Assembly: GCA_963821705.1 (NCBI GenBank)
Contig: CAWGEV010000008.1
Coordinates: 186,001-250,000, forward strand
DNA: 64,000 nucleotides
Reading direction: 5' to 3'
DNA from: DASUPK01 sp963821705
Lineage (GTDB): Bacteria; Actinomycetota; Thermoleophilia; Solirubrobacterales; 70-9
Shown here: positions 37,384-45,823 of the stretch, piece by piece
How positions within the stretch are numbered: the stretch's first letter is position 1
How the letters are laid out: each line of letters opens with the position of its first letter
The notes under the pieces: generated by a model
What the model was told of the DNA's origin: nothing
Databases searched by the model: none
The model's input: only the letters and a program-made list of their open reading frames with translations
Made by a program: the position numbers and the translations under genes

Positions 37384-37735
37384 ATGCTCCTGATCGGCGC
37401 GATCGCGCTCGCCGTCCTCGTCCTGCCGCCCGGCTGGGGGATCGCGCTGGTGACGCTGGCGGCGGTGATCGAGGTCGCCGAGGTCGGGTTCTGGATCCGC
37501 TTCCTGCGTCGCTACCGGATAGCGACCGGCAGGCGAGGCCCTGATCGGGGCTTCCGCGGAAGTGATCGAGGCCGTGCGATCCCGCGGGGCCGGGTCCGCT
37601 TTCGCGGCGAGATCTGGCACGCCGAGTGCGATTCCCGGGCCGAGATCGGCGAGCGAAGGTGACCGTCGTCCGGGATCCACGGCCTGACGTTGGCGAGGTC
37701 GAGCCGATCGCGTCATGTCACGCGACCGGGAGGCG
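37384..37735 (+). CDS. NfeD-like membrane protein (frameshifted)
   Basis: Two membrane helices at the N-terminus (LLIGAIALAVLVLPPGWGIALV and the segment after it) and a small OB-fold behind them (EALIGASAEVIEAVRS; GRVRFRGEIWHAECDSRAEIG; VTVVR), the NfeD C-terminal pattern of SPFH partner proteins. Shifts lie near 37532, 37590, 37665 and 37695, so the stop is uncertain; I end the gene ahead of the terminator. NfeD proteins pair with stomatin-like proteins in membrane domains, but none is encoded nearby. The first residue ATG 37384 is well placed. Confidence 0.68.
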
Positions 37736-37745
37736 GCCAGCACGG

Positions 37746-37773
37746 AAAAGGGCCCCGGTGAAGGGGCCCTTTT
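37746..37773 (+). terminator. Strong Rho-independent terminator (works in both directions)
   Basis: AAAAGGGCCCC / GGGGCCCTTTT, an 11-bp perfect stem with a 6-base loop; the symmetrical A and T runs allow termination from either strand. Confidence 0.9.
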
Positions 37774-38020
37774 GTTCCGAAAGGACGTGCCGCCGGCGAA
37801 TCTGAGCTTCAGCCGGCCCGTCGGTCCTTCAAGTCTTATGGCTCAGTGTCGGCCGATCTGATCGGCGACTTGAGCCTGTCAGGAGACACTAACACGACTT
37901 TTCGCAAAAGGTTGCTGTTCTCGTGGATTGCGGGCAAGATTTGCGAAACTGCGGATTTCCCGCACCCGTCGACATCCGTGAGCAATCGCTCGTAGACATT
38001 GGCCGCCCAGCCAGGATAGG
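37774..38020. other. Intergenic region with a long hairpin, no gene seen
   Basis: About 250 bp between the terminator and the epimerase gene. It holds a 37-base imperfect hairpin (37840-37876: GGCTCA...GGCCGAT / ATCGGC...TGAGCC) and an A/T-richer part (37890-37935). No ORF of coding character, tRNA or known riboswitch is recognised; a small RNA or promoter region is possible. Confidence 0.5.
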
Positions 38021-39029
38021 ATGCGGTCCGTGCGCTATCTGATCACAGGCGGCTCCGGGTACATCGGCGGCCGGCTCACGGACGAGCTCTCCCAGCGCGA
38101 CGAGACCGAGAAGATCGTCGACGTCGATCTTCGCCCGCCGCCCCGCACGTGGCCGAAGCACGAGTTCGTCAAGGCCGACATCCGCGATCGCAAGCAGATG
38201 CGGGAGCTGCTCGAGCGCCACGAGATCGACGCGCTCCTGCACTTCGCCTTCGTCCTCAACCCGATCCGCGACGAGGCGAAGATGTACGACATCGACGTCA
38301 ACGGCACGGCCAGGCCGTCCTGCAGGCCGCCGCCGACGCCGGGATCAAGCAGGTCATCCAGACGTCGTCCGCGACCGCCTACGGCGCCTTCCCGGACAAC
38401 CCGAAGCCGATCGCCGAGGACTGGCCGGTCCGCGGCGCCCCCGACTTCTCCTACGCGAAGCACAAGGCCGACTCCGACCGCATCGCTCAGCTCTGGGCCC
38501 TCGCAGAACCCGGACGCGGTGATGACGATCGTGCGGCCCTCGATCGTCTTCGGCCCCAGCGTCGACAACTACATCGTCCGCGCCTTCGCGCAACAACCCG
38601 TTCGTCCCGATCCTCGACGGCGTCGACGAGGAGTTCCAGCTGGTCCACGAGGACGACGTCGTCTCCGCGCTGATCGCGCTGCTCGACGGCAAGCACGCCG
38701 GCGCCTTCAACCTCGCCGGCGACGGTCTGCTCACCTGGGGCAGGGCGGCCGAGCTGGTCGGCAAGAAGACGCGGAACATCTCCCTGAAGACGATGAAGCG
38801 CTTCAACGGCGCGATGTGGAAGCTGCACGTGCCGCGGACCGAGGCCCCGGCCGGCAACCTCGACTTCATCCGCTACCCGTGGGTCGTCTCGACCGAGAAG
38901 CTCAAGTCGACCGCCGGCTGGCAGCCGAAGTACGACACCCTCGAGACCTTCAAGATCACCGTGCGGGCAAGGGGCATCCTGCCCGAGGCGCCCGCAGCCG
39001 TTCAGGCGCCGACGGCGCCCGTCGCGTAG
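38021..39029 (+). CDS. NAD-dependent epimerase/dehydratase (extended SDR, frameshifted)
   Basis: About 335 residues. The N-terminal Rossmann motif TGGSGYIGGRLTDEL is at residue 9, the acidic VDVDLRPPP binds NAD ribose, KADIRDRKQM follows, and the catalytic region has TSSATAYGAFPDN and YAKHKADSDR (YxxxK). Shifts occur near 38312, 38505, 38592 and 38730 (the last compensated). ATG 38021 or GTG 38030 starts it, both within reach of AGGATAGG. Long-chain extended SDRs of this type act on nucleotide sugars or, in some actinobacteria, are of unknown substrate. It stands alone between a long upstream region and tRNA-Val. Confidence 0.85.
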
Positions 39030-39081
39030 CGGCCACCAGGCCGCGATCTGATGGCGAAGCCGTTGCTACCTTTCTCTCCCC

Positions 39082-39154
39082 GGGCGCATAGCTCAGTTGG
39101 GAGAGCGCCGCCTCGACAAGGCGGAGGTCGCTGGTTCGAGCCCAGCTGTGCCCA
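39082..39154 (+). tRNA. tRNA-Val (GAC)
   Basis: Acceptor GGGCGCA / TGTGCCC, anticodon stem CCGCC / GGCGG with loop TCGACAA giving anticodon GAC, T-loop TTCGAGC, discriminator A, no CCA encoded. A TACCTT hexamer ten bases upstream is a possible -10 box. The next gene starts 8 bases behind the tRNA. Confidence 0.95.
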
Positions 39155-39161
39155 CTCCGAG

Positions 39162-40538
39162 ATGACCCTGAGGAGCAGCAACGCCCTCGCAGCATCGGTC
39201 CTCGGCGCTGCGCTGGTCGCCTGGATCGTGGTGGTGGAGCGGATGTGGGGGATGGATGCCGGGCCCGGCACGGACCTCGGCGGGCTGGGCTGGTACGTCG
39301 GGATCTGGGTGACGATGACCGCCGCGATGATGCTGCCGTCGGCGACTCCGGCCGTGAGGCTGCTCTCCCGTGCCCGCAGGGACTCTCCACCCTGGCTGTT
39401 CCTCGCCGGCTACGTGCTCGCCTGGACGGCCTATGGACTGCTCGCCTACGTCGTCTATCGCGCGGTCAAGTCCCTCGACCCGGCGTTCCTCCACTGGGAC
39501 GAGCAGGGACCGCTGGTCGCCGGTGGCGCGCTGGTCCTGGCCGGGCTCTACCAGCTGACTCCCCTCAAACGGGCGTGCCTGCGGCGCTGCCGCTCCCCGC
39601 TGCGCTTCCTGCTGAGAGGTCCTTCCGGCCCACTCGGCGCGGTCCAGATGGGTGCCGAGCACGGCGCCTACTGCATCGGCTGCTGCGCCGGCCTGATGCT
39701 CGCCCTGTTCGCGCTCGGTGTGATGAGCATCTTCTGGATGGCGCTGATCGCGCTGGCGATCTTCGTCGAGAAGGTCCTCCCGGGTGGGGAGCGGTTCGCG
39801 ACACCGCTCGCCGTCGCGCTGATCGCGATCGGGATCGGCGTGATGGCGACGCCGTCCAACGTTCCCGGCCTCAAGCAGCCATCCGGCAAAGGCATGCAGA
39901 TGGGAGGCGAGCATGCGCATGGAGATGGGCAAGTGAGCTGGCACATCCGCGGCAGCTACTTCGAGTCCTGCAACTGCGACGCGATCTGCCCCTGCCGCCG
40001 GATCGACGGGGTCGGCGGCGGCCGCTCCACGCACGGCGTCTGCATGGGCGTCCTCTCGTGGGTGGTCGAGGAGGGCGAGGCCGACGGCGTCGACCTCACG
40101 GGCCAGCCGGTCGCGATGGCGATCCGCTACAGCGACGACGAGGAGGGATCGCCCTGGAGCTGGGTGCTCTACCTCGACCGCAGGGCGGAGGAGGAGCAGC
40201 GGGAGGCGCTGGAGGGGATCTTCGCGGGCCGGCTGGGCGGTGACGCCGAGACGCATTTCCCCTGGGCCTGGAAGGCCAGCGAGCTGCTCGCTGTCCGGCC
40301 CGTCGAGATCGACGTGAACCACACGAGGCGGCGCCAGCGCCTCCGGATCCGGGACCACCTGAGCGTCAGGATCCGGGACCGCTACGACGGCGCCGAGACC
40401 GTCACCTGCGTGATCCCGGGGCATGACCGGACCGGGGAGGAGCTGGTGGCCGACGAGCTCCTGGTCGAGGACGAGGCGCTCGCCTTCAGCTTCCGCGGGG
40501 TCTGCGGCTACGGCTCGACGTTCGAGTACAGCGGCTAG
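39162..40538 (+). CDS. DUF2182-DUF1326 fusion protein
   Basis: A 458-residue continuous ORF. Residues 1-245 form a DUF2182-type membrane protein with about six helices (WVTMTAAMMLPSATPAVRLL; GAYCIGCCAGLMLALFALGV; His/Cys candidates for metals). A short His/Met/Gly-rich linker (MQMGGEHAHGDGQ) leads into DUF1326 (WHIRGSYFESCNCDAICPCR at about 263, then a beta-rich domain to GVCGYGSTFEYSG). In other bacteria these are usually separate neighbouring genes. A GTG (39934) preceded by GGAGATGGG within the linker could be the old start of DUF1326, so a fused frame caused by one base error is possible. Metal handling is a guess. Confidence 0.75.
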   Translation: MTLRSSNALAASVLGAALVAWIVVVERMWGMDAGPGTDLGGLGWYVGIWVTMTAAMMLPSATPAVRLLSRARRDSPPWLFLAGYVLAWTAYGLLAYVVYRAVKSLDPAFLHWDEQGPLVAGGALVLAGLYQLTPLKRACLRRCRSPLRFLLRGPSGPLGAVQMGAEHGAYCIGCCAGLMLALFALGVMSIFWMALIALAIFVEKVLPGGERFATPLAVALIAIGIGVMATPSNVPGLKQPSGKGMQMGGEHAHGDGQVSWHIRGSYFESCNCDAICPCRRIDGVGGGRSTHGVCMGVLSWVVEEGEADGVDLTGQPVAMAIRYSDDEEGSPWSWVLYLDRRAEEEQREALEGIFAGRLGGDAETHFPWAWKASELLAVRPVEIDVNHTRRRQRLRIRDHLSVRIRDRYDGAETVTCVIPGHDRTGEELVADELLVEDEALAFSFRGVCGYGSTFEYSG

Positions 40539-40604
40539 GCCGGGACGCGCCAGTAGGCGGCGTCTGGGAGCCGCCGTGGATCCGCCGACTAGCATCAACC
40601 GCGA

Positions 40605-42562
40605 ATGGCGACCACGGAGAAGATCAAGGTCAAGCTGCCAGACGACTCCGAGCTCGAGCTCGAGTTCGGCGCAACCGGCGCCGACGCCGCCGCGGCGATC
40701 GGCCCCGGGCTGGCGAAGGCGGCGCTCGCGCTCAAGGTCGACGGCGAGCTCCGCGACCTCTCTGCGCCTCTGGCGGACGGCGAGCGGATCGAGATCGTCA
40801 CCGACAAGAGCCCCGAGGCCCTCGAGCTGATCCGCCACGACGCGGCCCACGTCCTGGCGGAGTCCGTGCTCGACATCTGGCCCGAGGCGAAGATCTCGAT
40901 CGGGCCGCCGATCGCCAACGGCTTCTACTACGACATCGAGTTCCCGGACGGCAGTCCGGGCGAGGAGGACCTGGCGCGGATCGAGGAGCGCATGGCGGAG
41001 CACGTCAAGGCCGACGAGCCGTTCGAGCGCCGCGAGCTGCCGGCGCACCGAGGCGATCGAGCACTTTCGCGAGCGAGGGCCAGGACTACAAGGTCGAGCT
41101 GATCGAGGACCTGATCCGCGACGAGGGCGCGGAGACGGTCTCGCTGTACCGGAACGGCGCCCTTCGAGGACCTCTGCCGCGGGCCGCACGGGCCCTCGAC
41201 CGGCAGGATCGGCGCCTTCAAGCTGACCTCGCTGGCCGGCGCCTACTGGCGCGGCGACGAGACCCGCCAGATGCTGACCCGCGTCTACGGGACGGCGTTC
41301 CTCGACAAGAAGGAGCTCGAGCAGCACCTCGAGCGGCTCGAGCAGGCCCGCGAGCGCGACCACCGCCGGCTCGGTCCGGAGCTCGACCTCTTCCAGTTCC
41401 GGCCCGGAGGCGCCCGGGATGCCCTTCTGGCTGCCGCAGGGGACGGTGCTGCTGCGACTGATCGAGGCGGAGGTCCGGAAGCAGCTCGACGCTCGCGGCT
41501 ACGAGGAGATCAAGACCCCGCAGGTGCTCGACGTCGAGCTCTGGCATCGCTCGGGGCACTGGGACAACTACAAGGAGAACATGTTCTTCACGGCTCCCGC
41601 CGAGCGCGAGGGGAAGGGCGAGGAGCGCCAGTACGCGCTCAAGCCGATGAACTGCCCGGGCGCCTGCCTCGTCTTCGCCTCCGGGCGCCACTCCTACCGC
41701 GAGCTGCCGTTGCGCCTGGCCGAGTTCGGCCTGGTCTCACGGTACGAGCGCGAGGGAGTGCTCCACGGCCTCCTGCGGGTCCGCGCCTTCACCCAGGACG
41801 ACGCCCACGTCTACTGCACGCTCGACCAGGTCACCGACGAGGTCGACTCGATCTGCGCGGGCATCGACGAGCTCTACGAGCGCTTCGGGTTCGACGAGGT
41901 CCGGGTCGAGCTCTCCACCCGCCCGGAGAAGTCGATCGGCACGGACGAGCAGTGGGAGAGGGCCGAGGGGGCGCTGCGCGAGGCTCTCGAGCGTCAGGGG
42001 CGCGAGTACGACGTCAGCCCGGGCGAGGGCACCTTCTACGGGCCGAAGATCGACTTCCACATCACCGACGCCCTGGGCCGCTCCTGGCAGTGCGGCACCT
42101 GCCAGCTCGACTTCCAGATGCCCGAGCGCTTCGAGCTCACCTACACGGGCGCCGACAACGCCGACCACCGGCCGGTGATGATCCACCGCGCGCTGCTCGG
42201 CTCGATGGAGCGCTTCGCGGGGATCCTGATCGAGCACTACGGTGGCCGCTTCCCCCTCTGGCTGGCGCCGATGCAGGCGGTCGTCCTGCCGGTGGCCGAC
42301 CGCCACAACGATCGCGCCGCGCGAGGTCGCCGAGGCAGCTCCGGAGCGGCCGGCCTGCGCGCCCGCGTCGACGACCGCAGCGGAGTCCGTCGGCAAGAAG
42401 ATCCGCGACGCCGAGCTCTCCAAGGCCCCCTACATGCTGGTCGTGGGCGACAAGGAGGCGGAGTCCGGGCGAGGTCTCCGTGCGCCACCACGGAGACGGC
42501 GACCTGGGCCGATGGAGCTCGACGCGCTGAAGGCGCGGATGCGCGACGAGGCGGGCGATTAA
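40605..42562 (+). CDS. thrS: Threonyl-tRNA synthetase (frameshifted)
   Basis: Charges tRNA-Thr and edits Ser. TGS domain at the start (KIKVKLPDDSELELEFGATG), editing-domain HDAAHVLAESVLDIWPEAK, class II motif 2 around SRYEREGVLHGLLRVRAFTQDDAH near 41740, GTFYGPKIDFHITDALGR near 42030 and motif 3 HRALLGSMERFAGILIEHYGG near 42190. The anticodon domain is LAPMQAVVLPVADRH. Indels near 41048, 41075, 41160, 41408, 42322, 42370 and 42470. Single copy in the window; no T-box leader is visible in the 66 bases before it. Confidence 0.95.
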
Positions 42563-42605
42563 GACACGCTTCGGCGATGCCCTCGTGCGATCCCGGGCGG
42601 GCGTC

Positions 42606-42611
42606 TATACT
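42606..42611 (+). promoter_or_regulatory. Candidate -10 box for a leaderless uORF before infC
   Basis: TATACT lies 7 bases upstream of the ATG at 42619, so initiation would fall at or next to the ATG. No clear -35. Confidence 0.5.
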
Positions 42612-42618
42612 GGCCGCA

Positions 42619-42651
42619 ATGCCGGGCACCTACACCACGCCGCGCGCCTAA
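42619..42651 (+). CDS. Candidate 10-codon leader peptide upstream of infC
   Basis: ATG to TAA encoding MPGTYTTPRA, between thrS and infC. The TATACT box makes a leaderless transcript likely. Three Thr and one Tyr among ten codons hint at attenuation by Thr or translation status, but no terminator/antiterminator pair is obvious in the following 75 bases, which are pyrimidine-rich. Weakly supported. Confidence 0.35.
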   Translation: MPGTYTTPRA

Positions 42652-42725
42652 GCGCCCGTGCCCGCCTCACCGATCCAATCTCTCCCATCTTCTCCTTCTT
42701 GACGCATCTACCTCATGCGCAGCTA

Positions 42726-43301
42726 GTGGCGGTCTCCCGCTTCGACCGCCGTCCGCCTGAGCGCGACACCACTCGGATCAACGAGCGGATCCGCGTGCCC
42801 GAAGTTCGCCTGATCGACGAGAACGGGGAGCAGGTCGGGATCGTGCCGACCGACGAAGCGCTCGGGCGCGCCCGCGAGCGCGACCTCGACCTGGTCGAGG
42901 TGGCGCCGAACTCCAAGCCTCCGGTCTGCCGGATCCTCGACTACTCGAAGTACAAGTACGAGCAGGAGCAGAAGGCCAAGGCCGCCCGCAAGCACCAGCA
43001 GCAGGTCAACGTTCGCGAGATCAAGCTGCGGCCGAAGATCGCCCAGCACGACTACGAGACCAAGCGCGGTCACGTGGAGCGCTTCCTGCGCAACCAGGAC
43101 AAGGTCAAGGTGACGATCATGTTCCGCGGCCGCGAGCAGAGCCATCCCGAGCGCGGGCGGATGCTGCTCGACCGTCTGCTTCAGGACGTCTCCGAGATCG
43201 GCGTCATGGAGCAGGAGCCGCTGCAGGAGGGCCGCAACATGACGATGCTGCTGGCGCCCACCCGCGGCGCCGGGCAGGAGAAGGAAGCGGCGGCCAGCTA
43301 G
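42726..43301 (+). CDS. infC: Translation initiation factor IF-3
   Basis: Prevents premature 70S formation and checks the start codon. 191 residues: the N-domain begins RDTTRINERIRVPEVRLIDENG, the linker helix is rich in Lys and Gln, and the C-domain has KTRGH-like ETKRGHVERFLRNQDKVKVTIMFRGREQSHPERG. GTG 42726 is used as start; the ten residues before RINERIRV are in the accepted range. Intact, as are rpmI and rplT behind it, forming the conserved infC-rpmI-rplT operon with a leader of about 100 bases. Confidence 0.95.
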   Translation: MAVSRFDRRPPERDTTRINERIRVPEVRLIDENGEQVGIVPTDEALGRARERDLDLVEVAPNSKPPVCRILDYSKYKYEQEQKAKAARKHQQQVNVREIKLRPKIAQHDYETKRGHVERFLRNQDKVKVTIMFRGREQSHPERGRMLLDRLLQDVSEIGVMEQEPLQEGRNMTMLLAPTRGAGQEKEAAAS

Positions 43302-43350
43302 CCGGAGACGGCCGTGGTCCCCGGGCACGTCTGCTTCAATATTCGCCCCC

Positions 43351-43554
43351 ATGCCCAAGATGAAGACCCATTCCGGCGCCAAGAAGCGCTTCCGCAAGAC
43401 CGCCAAGGGCAAGCTGCGCGGCAGGCGTGCGTACTCGAGCCACATCCTCGAGAAGAAGTCGCCCGCCAGGAAGCGGCGCCTGGGGCGGCCCTCCGAGATC
43501 TCCGACGCCGATCGCAAGCGGGTCAACACGCTGCTCGCGGAGGGTGGTCGCTGA
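43351..43554 (+). CDS. rpmI: 50S ribosomal protein L35
   Basis: A 67-residue highly basic protein, MPKMKTHSGAKKRFRKTAKG, followed by RRRAYSSHILEKKSPARKRRL, typical of L35. Intact. Its stop overlaps the rplT start (TGATG), so the two are translationally coupled. Confidence 0.97.
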   Translation: MPKMKTHSGAKKRFRKTAKGKLRGRRAYSSHILEKKSPARKRRLGRPSEISDADRKRVNTLLAEGGR

Positions 43555-43913
43555 TGCCGCGCGCCACCAACGCCGTCGCGCGCAAGAGGCGCAAGAAGAA
43601 GGTCCTCGACCGCGCGAAGGGCTACTTCGGACGCAAGCACTCGAGCTACCGGTTCGCGAACGAGCAGGTGATGCGCTCGGACGCGTACGCGTATCGCGAC
43701 CGGCGAAACCGCAAGCGGGACTTCCGGCGCCTCTGGATCACCCGGATCAACGCCGCCGCCCGTCAGGAGGGGATGAGCTACTCACAGCTGATGAACGGCC
43801 TGAAGAAGGCCGAGGTCGACGTGAACCGCAAGATGCTCGCCGACATCGCCGTCAACGACCCCGATGGTTTTCGCCGATTCGTGGAGCTCGCCCGGGAGGC
43901 TGCCGCCACCTAG
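43554..43913 (+). CDS. rplT: 50S ribosomal protein L20
   Basis: A 119-residue protein: MPRATNAVARKRRKKKVLDR, KGYFGRKHSSYRFANEQVMR, RDFRRLWITRINAAARQEGM. It is an early assembly protein that in some bacteria also represses its own operon by binding the mRNA leader. Intact. A T-tailed terminator lies 30 bases behind the stop. Confidence 0.97.
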   Translation: MPRATNAVARKRRKKKVLDRAKGYFGRKHSSYRFANEQVMRSDAYAYRDRRNRKRDFRRLWITRINAAARQEGMSYSQLMNGLKKAEVDVNRKMLADIAVNDPDGFRRFVELAREAAAT

Positions 43914-43940
43914 CCGAAGGCAGCCAGAGCCAGTTTTCCC

Positions 43941-43975
43941 GGGCGGTCCGCGAAGCGGAGCCGCCCTTTTTCGTT
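43941..43975 (+). terminator. Rho-independent terminator of infC-rpmI-rplT
   Basis: GGGCGGTCCGC / GCGGAGCCGCCC stem with one bulge, a GAA loop and TTTTT after it. Confidence 0.88.
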
Positions 43976-43992
43976 TCAGGATCCAATCGCAC

Positions 43993-44706
43993 ATGATCAC
44001 CAGCCCACACAACGAGAAGCTGAAGCTGATCCGCCGCCTCGGCAGGCGGCGGAGCCGCGAGCGCGAAGGCCTCTTCGTCGCCGAGGGCGAGGACCTGCTG
44101 GCCGCGGCGCGGGCCGCCGGCGCGGAGCCGGTGGAGCTGCTGACGGCCGCCGGCGAGGGCCTGGGCGGGACCGAGGTCGAGCCCGCGCTGCTGGACCGCT
44201 GTCTCGAAGCTCGGCTCGGGCACCCGGGCGATCGGCGTCTGGCCGGAGCGGTGGGCGTCCGAGGCCGGTGCCGCCCTGCGTCATACCTCCACGGGGTCTC
44301 GGATCCGGGCAACGTCGGCACCGTGATCCGCACCGCGGACGCCCTGGTCGGGGGCACGGTCGTGCTCGGGCCCGGATGCGCGGATCCCTACGGTGCGCAC
44401 GCGGTTCGCGCCAGCATGGGCGCCGTCTTCGCTGAGCCGCTGGTGCGAGGCGGACTCGAGGAGACCCCGTCCCCGCGGGCGGCGCTCGTGGCGCATGGCG
44501 GTGAGCCGCTCGAGGCGCTCGCGGGTGCGGCAACGCTTTGCCTCGGCGCCGAGCGCGAGGGCCTGCCCGCCGACGTGCTGGACGCCTGCGACGTCCAGGT
44601 CACGATCCCGGTGCGTGAGAGCGCCGAGTCGCTGAACGTCGCCGCGGCGGCGGCCATCGCGCTGCAGCGGATAGCGTCCGGGTCCGGAGAAGCCGATGGC
44701 GACTGA
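43993..44706 (+). CDS. SpoU-family RNA 2'-O-methyltransferase (TsnR/RlmB-like)
   Basis: A 237-residue protein with an N-terminal RNA-binding segment (MITSPHNEKLKLIRRLGRRR; GLFVAEGEDLLAAA) and the trefoil-knot SpoU domain: YLHGVSDPGNVGTVIRTADA near 44280, VVLGPGCADPYGAHAVRASM, LCLGAEREGLPADVL near 44540 and ESLNVAAAAAIALQ. It methylates rRNA or tRNA ribose; the target is unknown. A compensated pair of shifts spans 44195-44270 (true reading AVSKLGSGTRAIGV). It lies before pheS, a frequent arrangement, overlapping it by 11 bases. Confidence 0.88.
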   Translation: MITSPHNEKLKLIRRLGRRRSREREGLFVAEGEDLLAAARAAGAEPVELLTAAGEGLGGTEVEPALLDRCLEARLGHPGDRRLAGAVGVRGRCRPASYLHGVSDPGNVGTVIRTADALVGGTVVLGPGCADPYGAHAVRASMGAVFAEPLVRGGLEETPSPRAALVAHGGEPLEALAGAATLCLGAEREGLPADVLDACDVQVTIPVRESAESLNVAAAAAIALQRIASGSGEADGD

Positions 44707-45823
44707 GCGAATCGAGCAGATCAGGCGGGAGGCGACCGAGGCGATCCGCTCGGCCGGTTCGACGACCGGGGAGCTCGAGGAGCTCCGGGTCCGGTACCTG
44801 GGCCGCAAGGCCGAGCTGACGCAGATCCTGCGCGGGATCGCCGAGCTGCCGCCGGAGGAGCGCGGGCCGGTCGGCAAGTCCGGCAACGAGGCCCGCGGGG
44901 AGCTCGAGGCGCTGCTGGAGCGCAGGAGCGCCGAGCTCGATGCGAGCGAGCTCGGTACGCGCCTCGCCGAGGACGCGATCGACGTCACGCTGCCCGGCGC
45001 GCCGCCGGTGCCGGTCGGCGCGCAGAACCCGCTGATCCGCACCCAGCGGGAGATCGAGGACATCTTCGTCGGCCTGGGCTACCGGGTGATGGAGGGCCCC
45101 GAGGTCGAGCTCGACTACTACAACTTCACCGCGCTCAACCACCCGCCCGGCCATCCGGCGCGGATGGCGCAGGACACCTTCTACGTCGATCCCGCCACGC
45201 TGCGGCGGGACCTGCGGATCCCGTCGAACGGCGACGAGCTGCCACCCGGCCCGGAGGACGTCGTCCTCCGCACCCATACCTCGCCGATGCAGGTCCGATC
45301 GATGGAGTCCGCAGCCGCCGCCGATCTTCGATCGTCGTGCCCGGCCGCTGCTACCGCTCGGACCCTTTCGACGCGACCCACAGCCCGATCTTCCACCAGG
45401 TCGAGGGGCTGGCCGTCGGCCCGGACATCACACTCGCCGACCTCAAGGGCACGCTCGACGAGTTCGCGCGGGCGATCTTCGGTCCCGAGCGCGAGACCCG
45501 CTTCCGACCGGGCTTCTTCCCGTTCACCGAGCCGAGCGTCGAGGTCGACGTCTCCTGCTTCCGCTGTGGCGGCAGCGGGCAGCTGCCCGACGGCTCGCGC
45601 GACCCGCTCTGCAAGGGGATCGGCTGGATCGAGATCCTCGGCGCGGGGATGGTCGACCCCGAACGTCTTCGGCTTCGTGCGCGAGAACGGCTACGACCCG
45701 GAGGAGATCCAGGGTTTCGCCTTCGGGATGGGCATCGAGCGGATCGCGATGCTCAAGTACGGCGTTCCCGACCTGCGGAAGTTCTTCGAGAACGACGTCC
45801 GCGTCCTGGAGCAGTTCCGATGA
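44696..45823 (+). CDS. pheS: Phenylalanyl-tRNA synthetase alpha subunit (frameshifted)
   Basis: N-terminal coiled coil (residues 1-95), then PLIRTQREIEDIFVGLGYRV, LDYYNFTALNHPPGHPARMA (motif 1 region), VLRTHTSPMQVRSME, motif 2 GRCYRSDPFDATHSPIFHQV near 45340, FFPFTEPSVEVDVSC, and motif 3 GFAFGMGIERIAMLKYG near 45715. CFRCGGSGQLP and a later Cys form a zinc-like insert known in actinobacterial PheS. Indels near 45310-45345 and 45662. It forms the alpha2-beta2 enzyme with pheT, which begins 4 bases inside this gene's end. Confidence 0.94.
   Translation: MATERIEQIRREATEAIRSAGSTTGELEELRVRYLGRKAELTQILRGIAELPPEERGPVGKSGNEARGELEALLERRSAELDASELGTRLAEDAIDVTLPGAPPVPVGAQNPLIRTQREIEDIFVGLGYRVMEGPEVELDYYNFTALNHPPGHPARMAQDTFYVDPATLRRDLRIPSNGDELPPGPEDVVLRTHTSPMQVRSMESAAAADLRSSCPAAATARTLSTRPTARSSTRSRGWPSARTSHSPTSRARSTSSRGRSSVPSARPASDRASSRSPSRASRSTSPASAVAAAGSCPTARATRSARGSAGSRSSARGWSTPNVFGFVRENGYDPEEIQGFAFGMGIERIAMLKYGVPDLRKFFENDVRVLEQFR

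Noticed and set aside
39093..41363. A 756-codon reverse open frame across tRNA-Val, DUF2182-DUF1326 and thrS
   Set aside because: Covers a tRNA and two well-identified forward genes; no recognisable domain.
42563..42725. T-box or classical L20 leader before infC
   Set aside because: No T-box sequence or specifier loop and no clear pseudoknot for L20 binding could be identified by eye.
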